Assembly: GCF_003634825.1 (NCBI RefSeq)
Contig: NZ_RBXD01000001.1
Coordinates: 1,262,501 to 1,326,500 of the forward strand
DNA length: 64,000 bases
Origin: Flavobacterium sp. 123
GTDB taxonomy: Bacteria > Bacteroidota > Bacteroidia > Flavobacteriales > Flavobacteriaceae
Reading direction: 5' to 3'
Shown here: in pieces, positions 55,357 through 62,325 of the stretch
Position numbering within the stretch: the stretch's first letter is position 1
Layout of the letters: each line of letters begins with the position of its first letter
Made by a program: the position numbers and the translations under genes
The notes under the pieces: generated by a model
Database searches by the model: none
What the model saw: the letters and a program-made list of their open reading frames with translations, nothing else
Told to the model about the DNA's origin: nothing

Positions 55357-56022
55357 ATGAAAAAATTAATAGCAGTAGCAATACTTTTTATTGCTTACAA
55401 TTCTAATGCACAAGTAACTAAAAATTTAGGTGATTTTGATACTGTAAAAGTATTTGATCAATTGAATGTGAAGTTAATTTCTAGTTCAGAAAATAAAATT
55501 GTTATTACTGGAAATAGAGAAAATGAAGTGGAAGTTTTAAATAAAAACGGCGAATTAAAACTTAGAATGCCTTTTCCAAAATTATTATCAGGAAATGATA
55601 TTACTATTAAATTGTATTTTAAACAATTAGAAAGTATTAGCGCAAGCGAAGGAAGTTTTGTTTCAAGTGATTATATTTTTAAACAAACTTCATTAGATTT
55701 GAATGCTAAAGAAGGAGCTCAAATAACAGTTAAATTAGATGTTCAAAAAGCTGGTGTTAAACTGAATTCAGGTGGAATAATTGAATTATCAGGTAAAGCT
55801 TTAAATCAAGATGTTGTTATTACTTCAGGAGGAATTTTGAAAGCTGCTGATTTAAGTACTTCTCAAACTTCAATAAGTGTAGCCGCTGGAGGAAATGCAG
55901 AAGTTAATGCATCTACTTTAGTTGATGCAAAAGTTAAAGCAGGAGGGACTATTCACATTTATGGTAAACCAAAACAAATCAATAAACAAACGATTATTGG
56001 CGGAACTATAACAGAAGAATAG
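55357..56022 (+). CDS. Secreted DUF2807 (head-GIN) protein
   Basis: The 221-residue protein has a signal peptide (about 1-18, ending SNA before Gln19). The mature part is built of short beta strands with Gly/Ala/Ser-rich turns (SISASEGSFVSSDY, LNSGGIIELSGKALNQDVVI, GGILKAADLS). This is the right-handed beta-helix pattern of the putative auto-transporter adhesin head-GIN domain, DUF2807. Located in the periplasm or cell surface; role unknown. It starts 19 bases after the rnr stop. Confidence 0.82.
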   Translation: MKKLIAVAILFIAYNSNAQVTKNLGDFDTVKVFDQLNVKLISSSENKIVITGNRENEVEVLNKNGELKLRMPFPKLLSGNDITIKLYFKQLESISASEGSFVSSDYIFKQTSLDLNAKEGAQITVKLDVQKAGVKLNSGGIIELSGKALNQDVVITSGGILKAADLSTSQTSISVAAGGNAEVNASTLVDAKVKAGGTIHIYGKPKQINKQTIIGGTITEE

Positions 56023-56065
56023 TATAAGAAAGTAAAAATTTTATTCTAAATAAATTTATATTTTA

Positions 56066-56743
56066 ATGATTAATGATATTATAACAGGGATACCATGGGG
56101 AATTTTCCTAAGTTTCATGATAGGACCTGTATTTTTTATATTGCTTGAAACGAGTATTACAAAAGGATTTAGAGCTGCTTTAGTTTTTGATTTAGGAGTA
56201 GTTTTAGGAGATATTTTCTTTATAGCTATAGCATATTTAGGAAGTTATCGATTAATTCAAAGTTTAAAGGATAAGCCAGCACTTTTTATGTTTGGTGGAA
56301 TGTTAATGTTGGTTTATGGAATAATTTCCTTTGTAAAATTAAAAAAAGAAGGAAAAATTAAATATGCATTAATTGATAAAGAAATCATTAAAAAAAATTA
56401 TTTAAGCCTTTTTATAAAAGGTTTTTTATTGAATGTAATTAATATAGGGGTTCTAGGTTTTTGGTTGGCAATTATTATTTCTGTAGGACCAAAATTAGAG
56501 ATGCAAACCTCAAGAATGATTACTTTTTTTATCTCTGTAATTGTATCCTATTTACTAATTGATTGCATAAAAATTGTATTAGCAAAGCAATTAAAAACAA
56601 AGTTAACACCTTCAAATATTCTTAAAGTTAAAAAGGGAATCAGTATTGTTTTAATCATTTTTGGTATTGTTTTGATAACACAAGGTTGGTTTCCAAAAGA
56701 AAAAGAAATGGTTAAAAATGCTTTAGAGAAGATTGATAAATAA
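56066..56743 (+). CDS. LysE-family exporter
   Basis: This 225-residue membrane protein has six hydrophobic segments. The start IPWGIFLSFMIGPVFFILLE with Gly-Pro in helix 1, TSITKGFRAALVFDLGVVLGD and the Asn in LLNVINIGVLGFWLAIII near 130 fit the LysE/RhtB translocator family that exports amino acids. Substrate unknown. It follows the DUF2807 gene by 43 bases and ends at a strong terminator. Confidence 0.85.
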   Translation: MINDIITGIPWGIFLSFMIGPVFFILLETSITKGFRAALVFDLGVVLGDIFFIAIAYLGSYRLIQSLKDKPALFMFGGMLMLVYGIISFVKLKKEGKIKYALIDKEIIKKNYLSLFIKGFLLNVINIGVLGFWLAIIISVGPKLEMQTSRMITFFISVIVSYLLIDCIKIVLAKQLKTKLTPSNILKVKKGISIVLIIFGIVLITQGWFPKEKEMVKNALEKIDK

Positions 56744-56760
56744 GTTAGTATTTTACTAAT

Positions 56761-56799
56761 AAAAAGGCTGATTATAAAACATTTATAATCAGCTTTTTT
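56761..56799 (+). terminator. Terminator after the LysE gene
   Basis: AAAAAGGCTGATTATAAA (56761-56778), a three-base loop and TTTATAATCAGCTTTTTT (56782-56799) give an 18-bp stem with one G-T pair and a T-run. The repeat array begins ten bases later. Confidence 0.92.
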
Positions 56800-56808
56800 G
56801 TTTAAATT

Positions 56809-57034
56809 AACTTACATTTCTTATATGGTTTATATTAGAATTTGCTTTGAAATTTTATTCATTTAGTCTCAATTTGACCCACATTTTAATTCATTTTAAA
56901 ACAACTTACATTTCTTATATGGTTTAAATTTTATTTATTTAGTCTCAATTCGAACCGCACTTTAACTCATTTTAAAACAACTTACATCTCTTATATGGTT
57001 TAAATTTTATTTATTTAGTCTCAATTCGAACCGT
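56809..57034. repeat. Type A direct repeats (three copies)
   Basis: The unit starts AACTTACATTTCTTATATGG at 56809, 56903 and 56979 (the third with one change). It runs through TTTAGTCTCAATTCGAACCG and, in the first two copies, TTAACTCATTTTAAAAC. Copy 1 carries an extra 18 or so bases and a diverged core (56871-56890); copies 2 and 3 are nearly identical. The element ATTCGAACCG (56948-56957 and 57024-57033) is shared with the adjoining type B repeats and with the T-arm of tRNA-Cys. No ORF is present. Confidence 0.85.
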
Positions 57035-57071
57035 ATTTTAATTAATTTTTCTTAAAAATTATAACAAAAAA

Positions 57072-57402
57072 AACCTCCAAGTTTCCTTGAAGGTTTTAGA
57101 GGCATCTCCCGAAGCTTCGGGACTGATTCGAACCGTATTTTAACTCATTTTTCTTAAAAATTATAACAAAAAAAAACCTCCAAGTTTCCTTGAAGGTTTT
57201 AGAGGCATCTCCCGAAGCTTCGGGACTGATTCGAACCGTATTTAATTAATTTTTCTTAAAATTATAACAAAAAAAACCTCCAAGTTTCCTTGAAGGTTTT
57301 AGAGGCATCTCCCGAAGCTTCGGGACTGATTCGAACCGTATTTTAACTCATTTTTCTTAAAAATTATAACAAAAAAAACCTCCAAGTTTCCTTGAAGGTT
57401 TT
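57072..57402. repeat. Type B tandem repeats: tRNA-Cys 3' end plus terminator (four copies)
   Basis: The unit begins at AACCTCCAAGTTTCCTTGAA, at 57072, 57175, 57275 and 57377 (periods 103, 100 and 102). Read on the minus strand each unit holds: part of the tRNA T-arm (CGGTTCGAATC), a 16-base palindrome, GATGCCTC as in the end of the tRNA, the terminator hairpin of the tRNA and an AT-rich tail. The palindrome TCCCGAAGCTTCGGGA is at 57107-57122, 57210-57225 and 57310-57325. In the fourth unit it is absent and the hairpin belongs to the intact tRNA-Cys gene. The other copies lack D-arm and anticodon arm, so they are not tRNA genes. Confidence 0.9.
57371..57402 (-). terminator. tRNA-Cys terminator
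   Basis: On the minus strand, AAAACCT and AGGTTTT pair around an inner CAAG/CTTG stem with one mismatch, followed by a run of T. Three more copies of the hairpin lie downstream in the repeats, giving four terminators in a row. Confidence 0.85.
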
Positions 57403-57404
57403 AG

Positions 57405-57475
57405 AGGCATCGTCCGGATTCGAACCGGAGTAGGAGCTTTTGCAGAGCCCAGCCTAGCCGCTCGGCCACGACGCC
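57405..57475 (-). tRNA. tRNA-Cys (anticodon GCA)
   Basis: The 71-nt cloverleaf on the minus strand has an acceptor stem GGCGTCG with CGATGCC (one G-U), a D-arm starting GCCGAGCGGCTAGGC, and an anticodon stem GGGCT/AGCTC with loop CTGCAAA, giving anticodon GCA. The T-arm is TCCGG-TTCGAAT-CCGGA, and the discriminator is U, the identity base for cysteine. CCA is not encoded. A -7 element TACTTTTG (minus strand, 57492-57499) lies 16 bases upstream. Confidence 0.95.
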
Positions 57476-57491
57476 GTTATTGAACGGATGG

Positions 57492-57499
57492 CAAAAGTA
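57492..57499 (-). promoter_or_regulatory. -7 promoter element of tRNA-Cys
   Basis: TACTTTTG on the minus strand matches TANNTTTG, 16 bases before the tRNA 5' end. Upstream is a run of AAAGTTT-type repeats (57508-57532 on the plus strand) with no clear TTG, so the -33 element is unassigned. Confidence 0.5.
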
Positions 57500-57599
57500 A
57501 CTAAAAAGTTTAAAGTTTAAAAGTTTAATACCTAAAATTCCTAAAAAAATTAAAGAATTGAACTATTAACTTTTCTTTTTCCGTTTTTTTTATAAAAAA

Positions 57600-57959
57600 T
57601 TAGTTTCTATATTCTTCCATTTCAATAGTAACTGCTTCAACATCACCACCTATTGGCGGATTTAATTTAGAAACACCCACTATAATTCTTGAAATAGAAG
57701 GAATTTCATCAAAAATTCTAACTATAATTCTATGAGCAACATGTTCTAATAATTGTGCTCTTATTTCCATTTCTTCTACCACAATTTTGTTTAAAAGCAC
57801 ATAATCTACTGTATCTTCAAGGTTATCAGAGATAGAAGATTTTCTTAGATCTGTTTTTACTTCTAAATCTACGCTATAATCTGATCCAATTTTTCCTTCT
57901 TCAATTAAACAACCGTGGTAGGAAAAGGTGCGTATATTTTTAAGTTTTATGATTCCCAT
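57600..57959 (-). CDS. folB: Dihydroneopterin aldolase
   Basis: The folate pathway enzyme splits dihydroneopterin to 6-hydroxymethyl-dihydropterin and glycolaldehyde. The 119 residues start IIKLKNIRTFSYHGCLIEEG (the Tyr-His-Gly-Cys block near residue 13), with DTVDYVLLNKIVVEEM near 47, LLEHVAHRI near 65 and the strand VGVSKLNPPIGGDVEAVTIE near 92, including catalytic Lys98. Length is standard. It is divergent from glnS. Confidence 0.93.
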   Translation of the reverse strand: MGIIKLKNIRTFSYHGCLIEEGKIGSDYSVDLEVKTDLRKSSISDNLEDTVDYVLLNKIVVEEMEIRAQLLEHVAHRIIVRIFDEIPSISRIIVGVSKLNPPIGGDVEAVTIEMEEYRN

Positions 57960-58074
57960 TTTTTTGATGTTTTGTTATCTCGTTTATCACAGTAAAAGTA
58001 CAAAATGTTTTGTTTTTTTAGACCTAAACTCAAATAAAGGATACTCTGATTCAATGATTCCACAACAAATTTGA

Positions 58075-58082
58075 TAACTTTG
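58075..58082 (+). promoter_or_regulatory. -7 promoter element of glnS
   Basis: TAACTTTG matches TANNTTTG and lies 18 bases before the ATG at 58101. The -33 region is not a clear TTG. Its position inside the TTG-initiated longer frame argues for the ATG start. Confidence 0.45.
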
Positions 58083-58100
58083 CAATTCAAATTTAAAAAA

Positions 58101-60197
58101 ATGGCAGCAGAAGATAAATCACTTCATTTTATCGAACAAATTATAGAAGACAGTTTAGCAAGTGGTTTACCCCAGGATAAGTTGCGTTTTCGTTTTCCAC
58201 CAGAACCTAATGGATATTTACACATTGGCCATGCCAAATCCATATGTTTAAATTTTGGCTTAGGATTAAAGTATAATGCGCCTGTAAACTTACGTTTTGA
58301 CGACACTAATCCCGCTAAAGAAGAGCAGGAATATGTAGATGCTATTAAAGAAGATTTAAAATGGCTAGGCTTTAATTGGAGCGAAGAATTATATTCATCT
58401 GACTATTTTCAACAGTTGTATGAATGGGCTGTTTTAATGATTAAAAATGGAAAAGCGTATGTTGACAGTCAATCTTCTGAAGATATGGCGCAACAAAAAG
58501 GGACGCCTACACAACCCGGAGTTGATGGTCCTTATAGAAACCGTTCTGTAGAAGAAAATTTAGCCTTGTTTGAAGGAATGAAAAATGGTGATTTCCCTGA
58601 AGGAACACATGTTTTACGTGCTAAAATAGATATGGCTTCTACTAATATGTTGATGCGTGATCCATTGATGTACAGAATTTTACACCGTCATCATCATAGA
58701 ACAGGAAATGAATGGAATATTTATCCTATGTATGATTATGCTCATGGAGAAAGTGATTACATAGAACAAATTTCTCATTCTATCTGTACTTTAGAATTTG
58801 TTATGCACAGAGAATTGTATGATTGGTTTTTAGATCAGATTTATGATGATAAAAAGATAAGACCACATCAATATGAGTTTGCTCGTTTAAACTTGAATTA
58901 TACTGTAATGAGTAAACGAAAACTCTTGCAATTAGTTCAAGAAAATTTTGTTGATGGTTGGGATGATCCAAGAATGCCAACTATTTCTGGATTAAGAAGA
59001 AGAGGGTATACCGCAGCTTCTATCCGTAAATTTTGCGATATTATAGGTGTTGCTAAACGTGAAAATGTAATCGATGTTTCCCTTTTAGAATTTTGTCTTC
59101 GTGAAGATTTGAATAAAAAGGCTGCTCGTGTAATGGCCGTTTTAGATCCAGTGAAATTAGTTATTACAAATTATCCTGAAGGTAAAGACGAATGGCTTGA
59201 TGCCGAAAATAATCAGGAAGATGAAAGCGCAGGATATAGAAAAGTTCCTTTTTCTCGTGAATTATACATAGAAAGAGAAGACTTTTTAGAAGTTGCTCCA
59301 GCCAAGTTTTTCCGTTTAAGCATTGGTAACGAAGTACGTCTTAAAAATGGTTATATCATTAAAGGAGAAAGTGTTACTAAAGATGCTGAAGGTAATATTA
59401 CCGAAATTCAAGTAACCTATGATGAAGATTCTCGAAGTGGAAGTGGGAGCGAAGCAAGTCAACGAAAAGTTGCAGGAACCTTGCATTGGGTTTCCGTTTC
59501 TCATGCTATTGAAGCTGAAGTTCGCTTGTATGATAGGTTGTTTATTGATGAAGCTCCAGACAGTCATAAAGAGAAAAACTTCTTAGAGTTTATGAATGTT
59601 AATTCTTTATCAGTTGTAAAAGGATTTGTTGAACCTAGTTTGAATGAGGTTCAAGTTGGTGATAATTTCCAGTTCCAAAGATTGGGTTATTTCAATGTCG
59701 ATAAGGATTCTAAAGAAGGAAATTTAGTTTTTAATAAAACCGTTGGTCTTAAGGATGCTTGGGAAGAAAAAGGTAAAAAAGAACAAAATCTATTGATGAA
59801 TACTCAAAAAGAAATCAATAAATATGTTAAAGAAAAAGACCAAAAAGCAGCAGATTTAATTCTTGATTCTATTATTGAAAACATTAAAAGCATAGACAAT
59901 TATACTTTAATAAACCAAACGATTGTTAAGAATATTAAAAACGATAATAATTCTTTATTGTTTGCCAATTTGATTTTAGAACATTCTGATAAAGTTAATC
60001 CTTCGGATATTGAAAAAGAATCTTTAACAAAATTATATACTATGTCTTTAAAAAGTCAGTTGGATAAAGTTAGAATTTCTACAGTTCAAAATATTAAACA
60101 TGACACTTTAAACTTTGAAGATTTCAAAGGACAGCTTTTTGATTTGAAAAGCGTTGAGAAAAATGAAAAGCTTCAAAATTTATTGAGCGATTTATAA
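58101..60197 (+). CDS. glnS: Glutaminyl-tRNA synthetase with C-terminal extension
   Basis: The 698-residue class I synthetase charges tRNA-Gln directly. The HIGH motif is FPPEPNGYLHIGHAKSICLN near residue 36 and the KMSKS equivalent is VMSKRKLLQL near 270; FDDTNPAKEEQEYV near 68 is also conserved. The synthetase core with its beta-barrel anticodon domain ends near residue 550. The last 140 residues are helical and Lys/Asp/Asn-rich, absent from E. coli GlnRS (554). Bacteroidota GlnRS proteins often carry a YqeY-like tail at this place, but I do not see clear YqeY motifs, so I leave it as an extension of uncertain type. A TTG-started frame at 58071 is less likely than the ATG. Confidence 0.95.
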   Translation: MAAEDKSLHFIEQIIEDSLASGLPQDKLRFRFPPEPNGYLHIGHAKSICLNFGLGLKYNAPVNLRFDDTNPAKEEQEYVDAIKEDLKWLGFNWSEELYSSDYFQQLYEWAVLMIKNGKAYVDSQSSEDMAQQKGTPTQPGVDGPYRNRSVEENLALFEGMKNGDFPEGTHVLRAKIDMASTNMLMRDPLMYRILHRHHHRTGNEWNIYPMYDYAHGESDYIEQISHSICTLEFVMHRELYDWFLDQIYDDKKIRPHQYEFARLNLNYTVMSKRKLLQLVQENFVDGWDDPRMPTISGLRRRGYTAASIRKFCDIIGVAKRENVIDVSLLEFCLREDLNKKAARVMAVLDPVKLVITNYPEGKDEWLDAENNQEDESAGYRKVPFSRELYIEREDFLEVAPAKFFRLSIGNEVRLKNGYIIKGESVTKDAEGNITEIQVTYDEDSRSGSGSEASQRKVAGTLHWVSVSHAIEAEVRLYDRLFIDEAPDSHKEKNFLEFMNVNSLSVVKGFVEPSLNEVQVGDNFQFQRLGYFNVDKDSKEGNLVFNKTVGLKDAWEEKGKKEQNLLMNTQKEINKYVKEKDQKAADLILDSIIENIKSIDNYTLINQTIVKNIKNDNNSLLFANLILEHSDKVNPSDIEKESLTKLYTMSLKSQLDKVRISTVQNIKHDTLNFEDFKGQLFDLKSVEKNEKLQNLLSDL

Positions 60198-60215
60198 CAT
60201 CAATTTTTTATATTG

Positions 60216-60242
60216 AAAACCCACTATTCAGTGGGTTTTTTT
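60216..60242 (+). terminator. glnS terminator
   Basis: AAAACCCACT (60216-60225), loop ATTC and AGTGGGTTTT form a 10-bp stem followed by more T. It lies 19 bases after the glnS stop. The remaining gap to 60488 is AT-rich and holds nothing else I can name. Confidence 0.92.
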
Positions 60243-60488
60243 ATTATTTAAACTTTTTATCATTTATTATTTTTACATAGATTTTTACAATTAAAAACGG
60301 CTTTTTTAGCGTGTTTTTAAGGTGTTTTTTTGTTTTTTATGAGTGCTAGTATAAAAAACAAAAATTCATTTAACAGCGTCTTTTATTTTAGTTTTTGTGC
60401 AGATTTGGATTACTTTAACGACTTGTTAACGTGACAATATTAATAAAATTTGTAACTTTAAGCTATTATTAATTCAAATATTAAAATC

Positions 60489-60818
60489 ATGGCAAATAAC
60501 ACAGGAAATACTTTGTTGGCACTTTTGACGGGTGCTGCAATTGGAGCAGGAGTTGGAATTTTGTTTGCTCCAGATAAAGGTTCAAATACAAGAGGAAAAA
60601 TCAAAGGAAGTTATGATGATGCCAAAGATGAACTGAAGCATAAATTAGATGAAGTTTCAGATCAACTTAAAAAAAAGTTTTCAAGTACAAAATATAACTT
60701 AGAAGATTCCTATGAAGATTTAGTTTCAAATATGAGTTATAAAACCGAAGACGTAATTACTTTTTTAGAATCAAAATTGGCTGAATTAAAAAAACAAAAC
60801 GCCAAACTTCACAAATAA
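60489..60818 (+). CDS. YtxH-domain protein
   Basis: The 109-residue protein has an N-terminal Gly/Ala-rich membrane segment (TLLALLTGAAIGAGVGILFA, about 8-27) followed by APDKGSNTRGKIKGSY, the YtxH signature, and a long amphipathic helix (about 45-108). YtxH-type proteins are linked to envelope or general stress in other bacteria. It is first in a run of three small genes with the holin-like and DUF6327 proteins. Confidence 0.85.
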   Translation: MANNTGNTLLALLTGAAIGAGVGILFAPDKGSNTRGKIKGSYDDAKDELKHKLDEVSDQLKKKFSSTKYNLEDSYEDLVSNMSYKTEDVITFLESKLAELKKQNAKLHK

Positions 60819-60858
60819 ATTAGATTGCAATATTAAATTGAAACCTAAAATTTAAATT

Positions 60859-61209
60859 ATGGCTTTTGAAGAATTAAAAGAACGTACCGAAAATATCCAA
60901 GATCACGCCAAAAATTATATTGAGAGTAATTTAGCGTATTATAAATTAAGGAGTTTTAAAGTAGCAATGAAATCAACAACCATGATTTTGAAGTTTATTT
61001 TGATTCTTTTATGTGTTTGCATGATTTTATTATTTTGTTCAATAGCGGCTGCTTTTGCAATTGGAAATTATTTTGAAAATAATGCTTTAGGATTTTTAAT
61101 TGTTGGAGGATTTTATTTGGTGTTGACAGGTCTTTTGTTTTTAATAAAAGACAAAATAGTAGAGGGACCTATTTTAGAGAAATTTTCTGAAATCTTTTTT
61201 AATGACTAA
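60859..61209 (+). CDS. Holin-like membrane protein (phage holin superfamily III type)
   Basis: The 116-residue protein has an N-terminal helical region (about 1-40) and two membrane helices (about 45-70 and 78-98). The layout resembles the Phage_holin_3_6 / Actinobacterial Holin-X family, which is widespread in Flavobacteria without any phage. Here it lies between YtxH and DUF6327 genes with gaps of 40 and 2 bases and no phage genes near, so lysis is unlikely and an envelope role is more reasonable. Confidence 0.75.
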   Translation: MAFEELKERTENIQDHAKNYIESNLAYYKLRSFKVAMKSTTMILKFILILLCVCMILLFCSIAAAFAIGNYFENNALGFLIVGGFYLVLTGLLFLIKDKIVEGPILEKFSEIFFND

Positions 61210-61211
61210 CC

Positions 61212-61466
61212 ATGGAAACTAAAAAATATTCATCCTACGCTGAAATTGAAAGTGAACTTGAGATTTTGAAATTGGAAAAAGAAATCCATTTTCAAAAAAT
61301 GATATATAATTTTGAAAAAACGAAAGAATGTCTTGAGCCTAAAAATTTAATTACAGGTTTTCTGGGCTCTTACAAGACAAAATTTTCTGGTTCTTATGTT
61401 AAAATTATTCAGGCTTTAATTCCATATTTTATCAATTGGATTACAAATAGAAAAAGAGGCAATTAA
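61212..61466 (+). CDS. DUF6327 small protein
   Basis: The 84-residue protein has a charged helical N-terminus (YSSYAEIESELEILKLEKEI), a central PKNLITGFLGSYKTKFSGSY block and a hydrophobic C-terminal helix (about 65-78, IIQALIPYFINWITN) ending in basic residues. I recognise the arrangement as DUF6327, regularly third after YtxH and the holin-like gene. Function unknown. The terminator begins inside its last codons. Confidence 0.75.
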   Translation: METKKYSSYAEIESELEILKLEKEIHFQKMIYNFEKTKECLEPKNLITGFLGSYKTKFSGSYVKIIQALIPYFINWITNRKRGN

Positions 61467-61477
61467 GCCTCTTTTTT
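61451..61477 (+). terminator. Terminator of the YtxH operon
   Basis: AAAAAGAGGC (61451-61460), loop AATTAA and GCCTCTTTTTT. The stop codon TAA (61464-61466) lies within the loop. Confidence 0.9.
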
Positions 61478-61609
61478 ATTGAAAGATATTATTTTCAATT
61501 CTTAATTTCTCTTCAAAAATCTAACTTCTTCTTTTTTATAATTTAGGACAAATAAATTAACGTTATTTTCTAAAAAAACCTTTAGGTTTACTCTCGTTAA
61601 TTTAATCGT

Positions 61610-62248
61610 ATGAAAAAGATATTTTTAGGCTTTATTTTTATTATCTCAACTACAGCTTTTGCTCAGTATGGCTATAGAGATTCTAATAGAATTGGTATTT
61701 TCTTTGGAGCCAATCAATGTACTTTAAACACTAATAATTTTGAAACCAAACCTGGAATGGGATGGAATGCAGGATTATCTATGCGAGGAAATTTTTATAA
61801 TAATTGGGATATGGTCTATGCAATTGAGTTTAGTGAAAATAACTTTATGGTTGCTACAAAAGACCTAGTTTCAATTAATGAAGATGTAAACTATAAGATG
61901 CCTTCTGCGCAAATATCTTTACAATTGAGTTATGTGTGTATTGAAAATCATTTAAGCATAGAATTTGGCCCAATAGTTCAATTAAATGGCAAACTAAAAA
62001 CAGAAAGTGAGAATGAAAATAACAGCATTACAGGAACTACAGTATTAACAAAAGATATAGAAGACATTTCTAAGTTCAATTGTTATCCTGCTGCCGGAAT
62101 TACTTTTGGAGTGAAACATGTTCGTTTAAATATTTCATATCAATACGGTTTGATGAATACACTCGGTAATCTAAACAATAAATATCCAAACGCTAATTTC
62201 AAAGGAAATACAAGCATGCTTAATGGAAATTTGATTATTTATTTATAA
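61610..62248 (+). CDS. Outer-membrane beta-barrel protein
   Basis: The 212-residue protein has a signal peptide (1-18, ending AFA before Gln19). The mature part alternates polar and hydrophobic residues in strands with aromatic ends, such as RIGIFFGANQCTLNT, MVYAIEFSENNFMV, QISLQLSYVCIENHLSIEFG and FGVKHVRLNISYQYGLMN. It ends in a strand LNGNLIIYL, typical for small outer-membrane barrels of the PorT/OmpA-like beta-barrel class. Ligand unknown. Single gene between two terminators. Confidence 0.75.
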   Translation: MKKIFLGFIFIISTTAFAQYGYRDSNRIGIFFGANQCTLNTNNFETKPGMGWNAGLSMRGNFYNNWDMVYAIEFSENNFMVATKDLVSINEDVNYKMPSAQISLQLSYVCIENHLSIEFGPIVQLNGKLKTESENENNSITGTTVLTKDIEDISKFNCYPAAGITFGVKHVRLNISYQYGLMNTLGNLNNKYPNANFKGNTSMLNGNLIIYL

Positions 62249-62260
62249 GAAATTCAAAAT

Positions 62261-62310
62261 AAAAAGCACCAATTTCACAACATTCAATGAAGTGAAATTG
62301 GTGCTTTTTT
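62261..62310. terminator. Bidirectional terminator between the barrel protein gene and gltX
   Basis: AAAAAGCACCAATTTCAC (62261-62278) pairs with GTGAAATTGGTGCTTTTTT (62292-62310), an 18-bp stem with a 13-base loop and T-tracts on both strands. Confidence 0.93.
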
Positions 62311-62325
62311 AGTGTTTTTTAAAAA

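Noticed and set aside
57072..57374. Three additional tRNA genes or tRNA pseudogenes
   Set aside because: Only the T-arm and acceptor end are present. The anticodon and D arms are missing and the T-stem is interrupted by a palindrome, so I list them as repeats.
56809..57402. CRISPR array
   Set aside because: The repeats are about 76-103 bp apart with almost no unique spacer, they contain a tRNA fragment and terminators, and no cas genes are near.
60859..61209. Prophage remnant suggested by the holin-like protein
   Set aside because: There is no integrase, capsid, tail or lysin gene, and the neighbours are typical chromosomal Flavobacterium genes.
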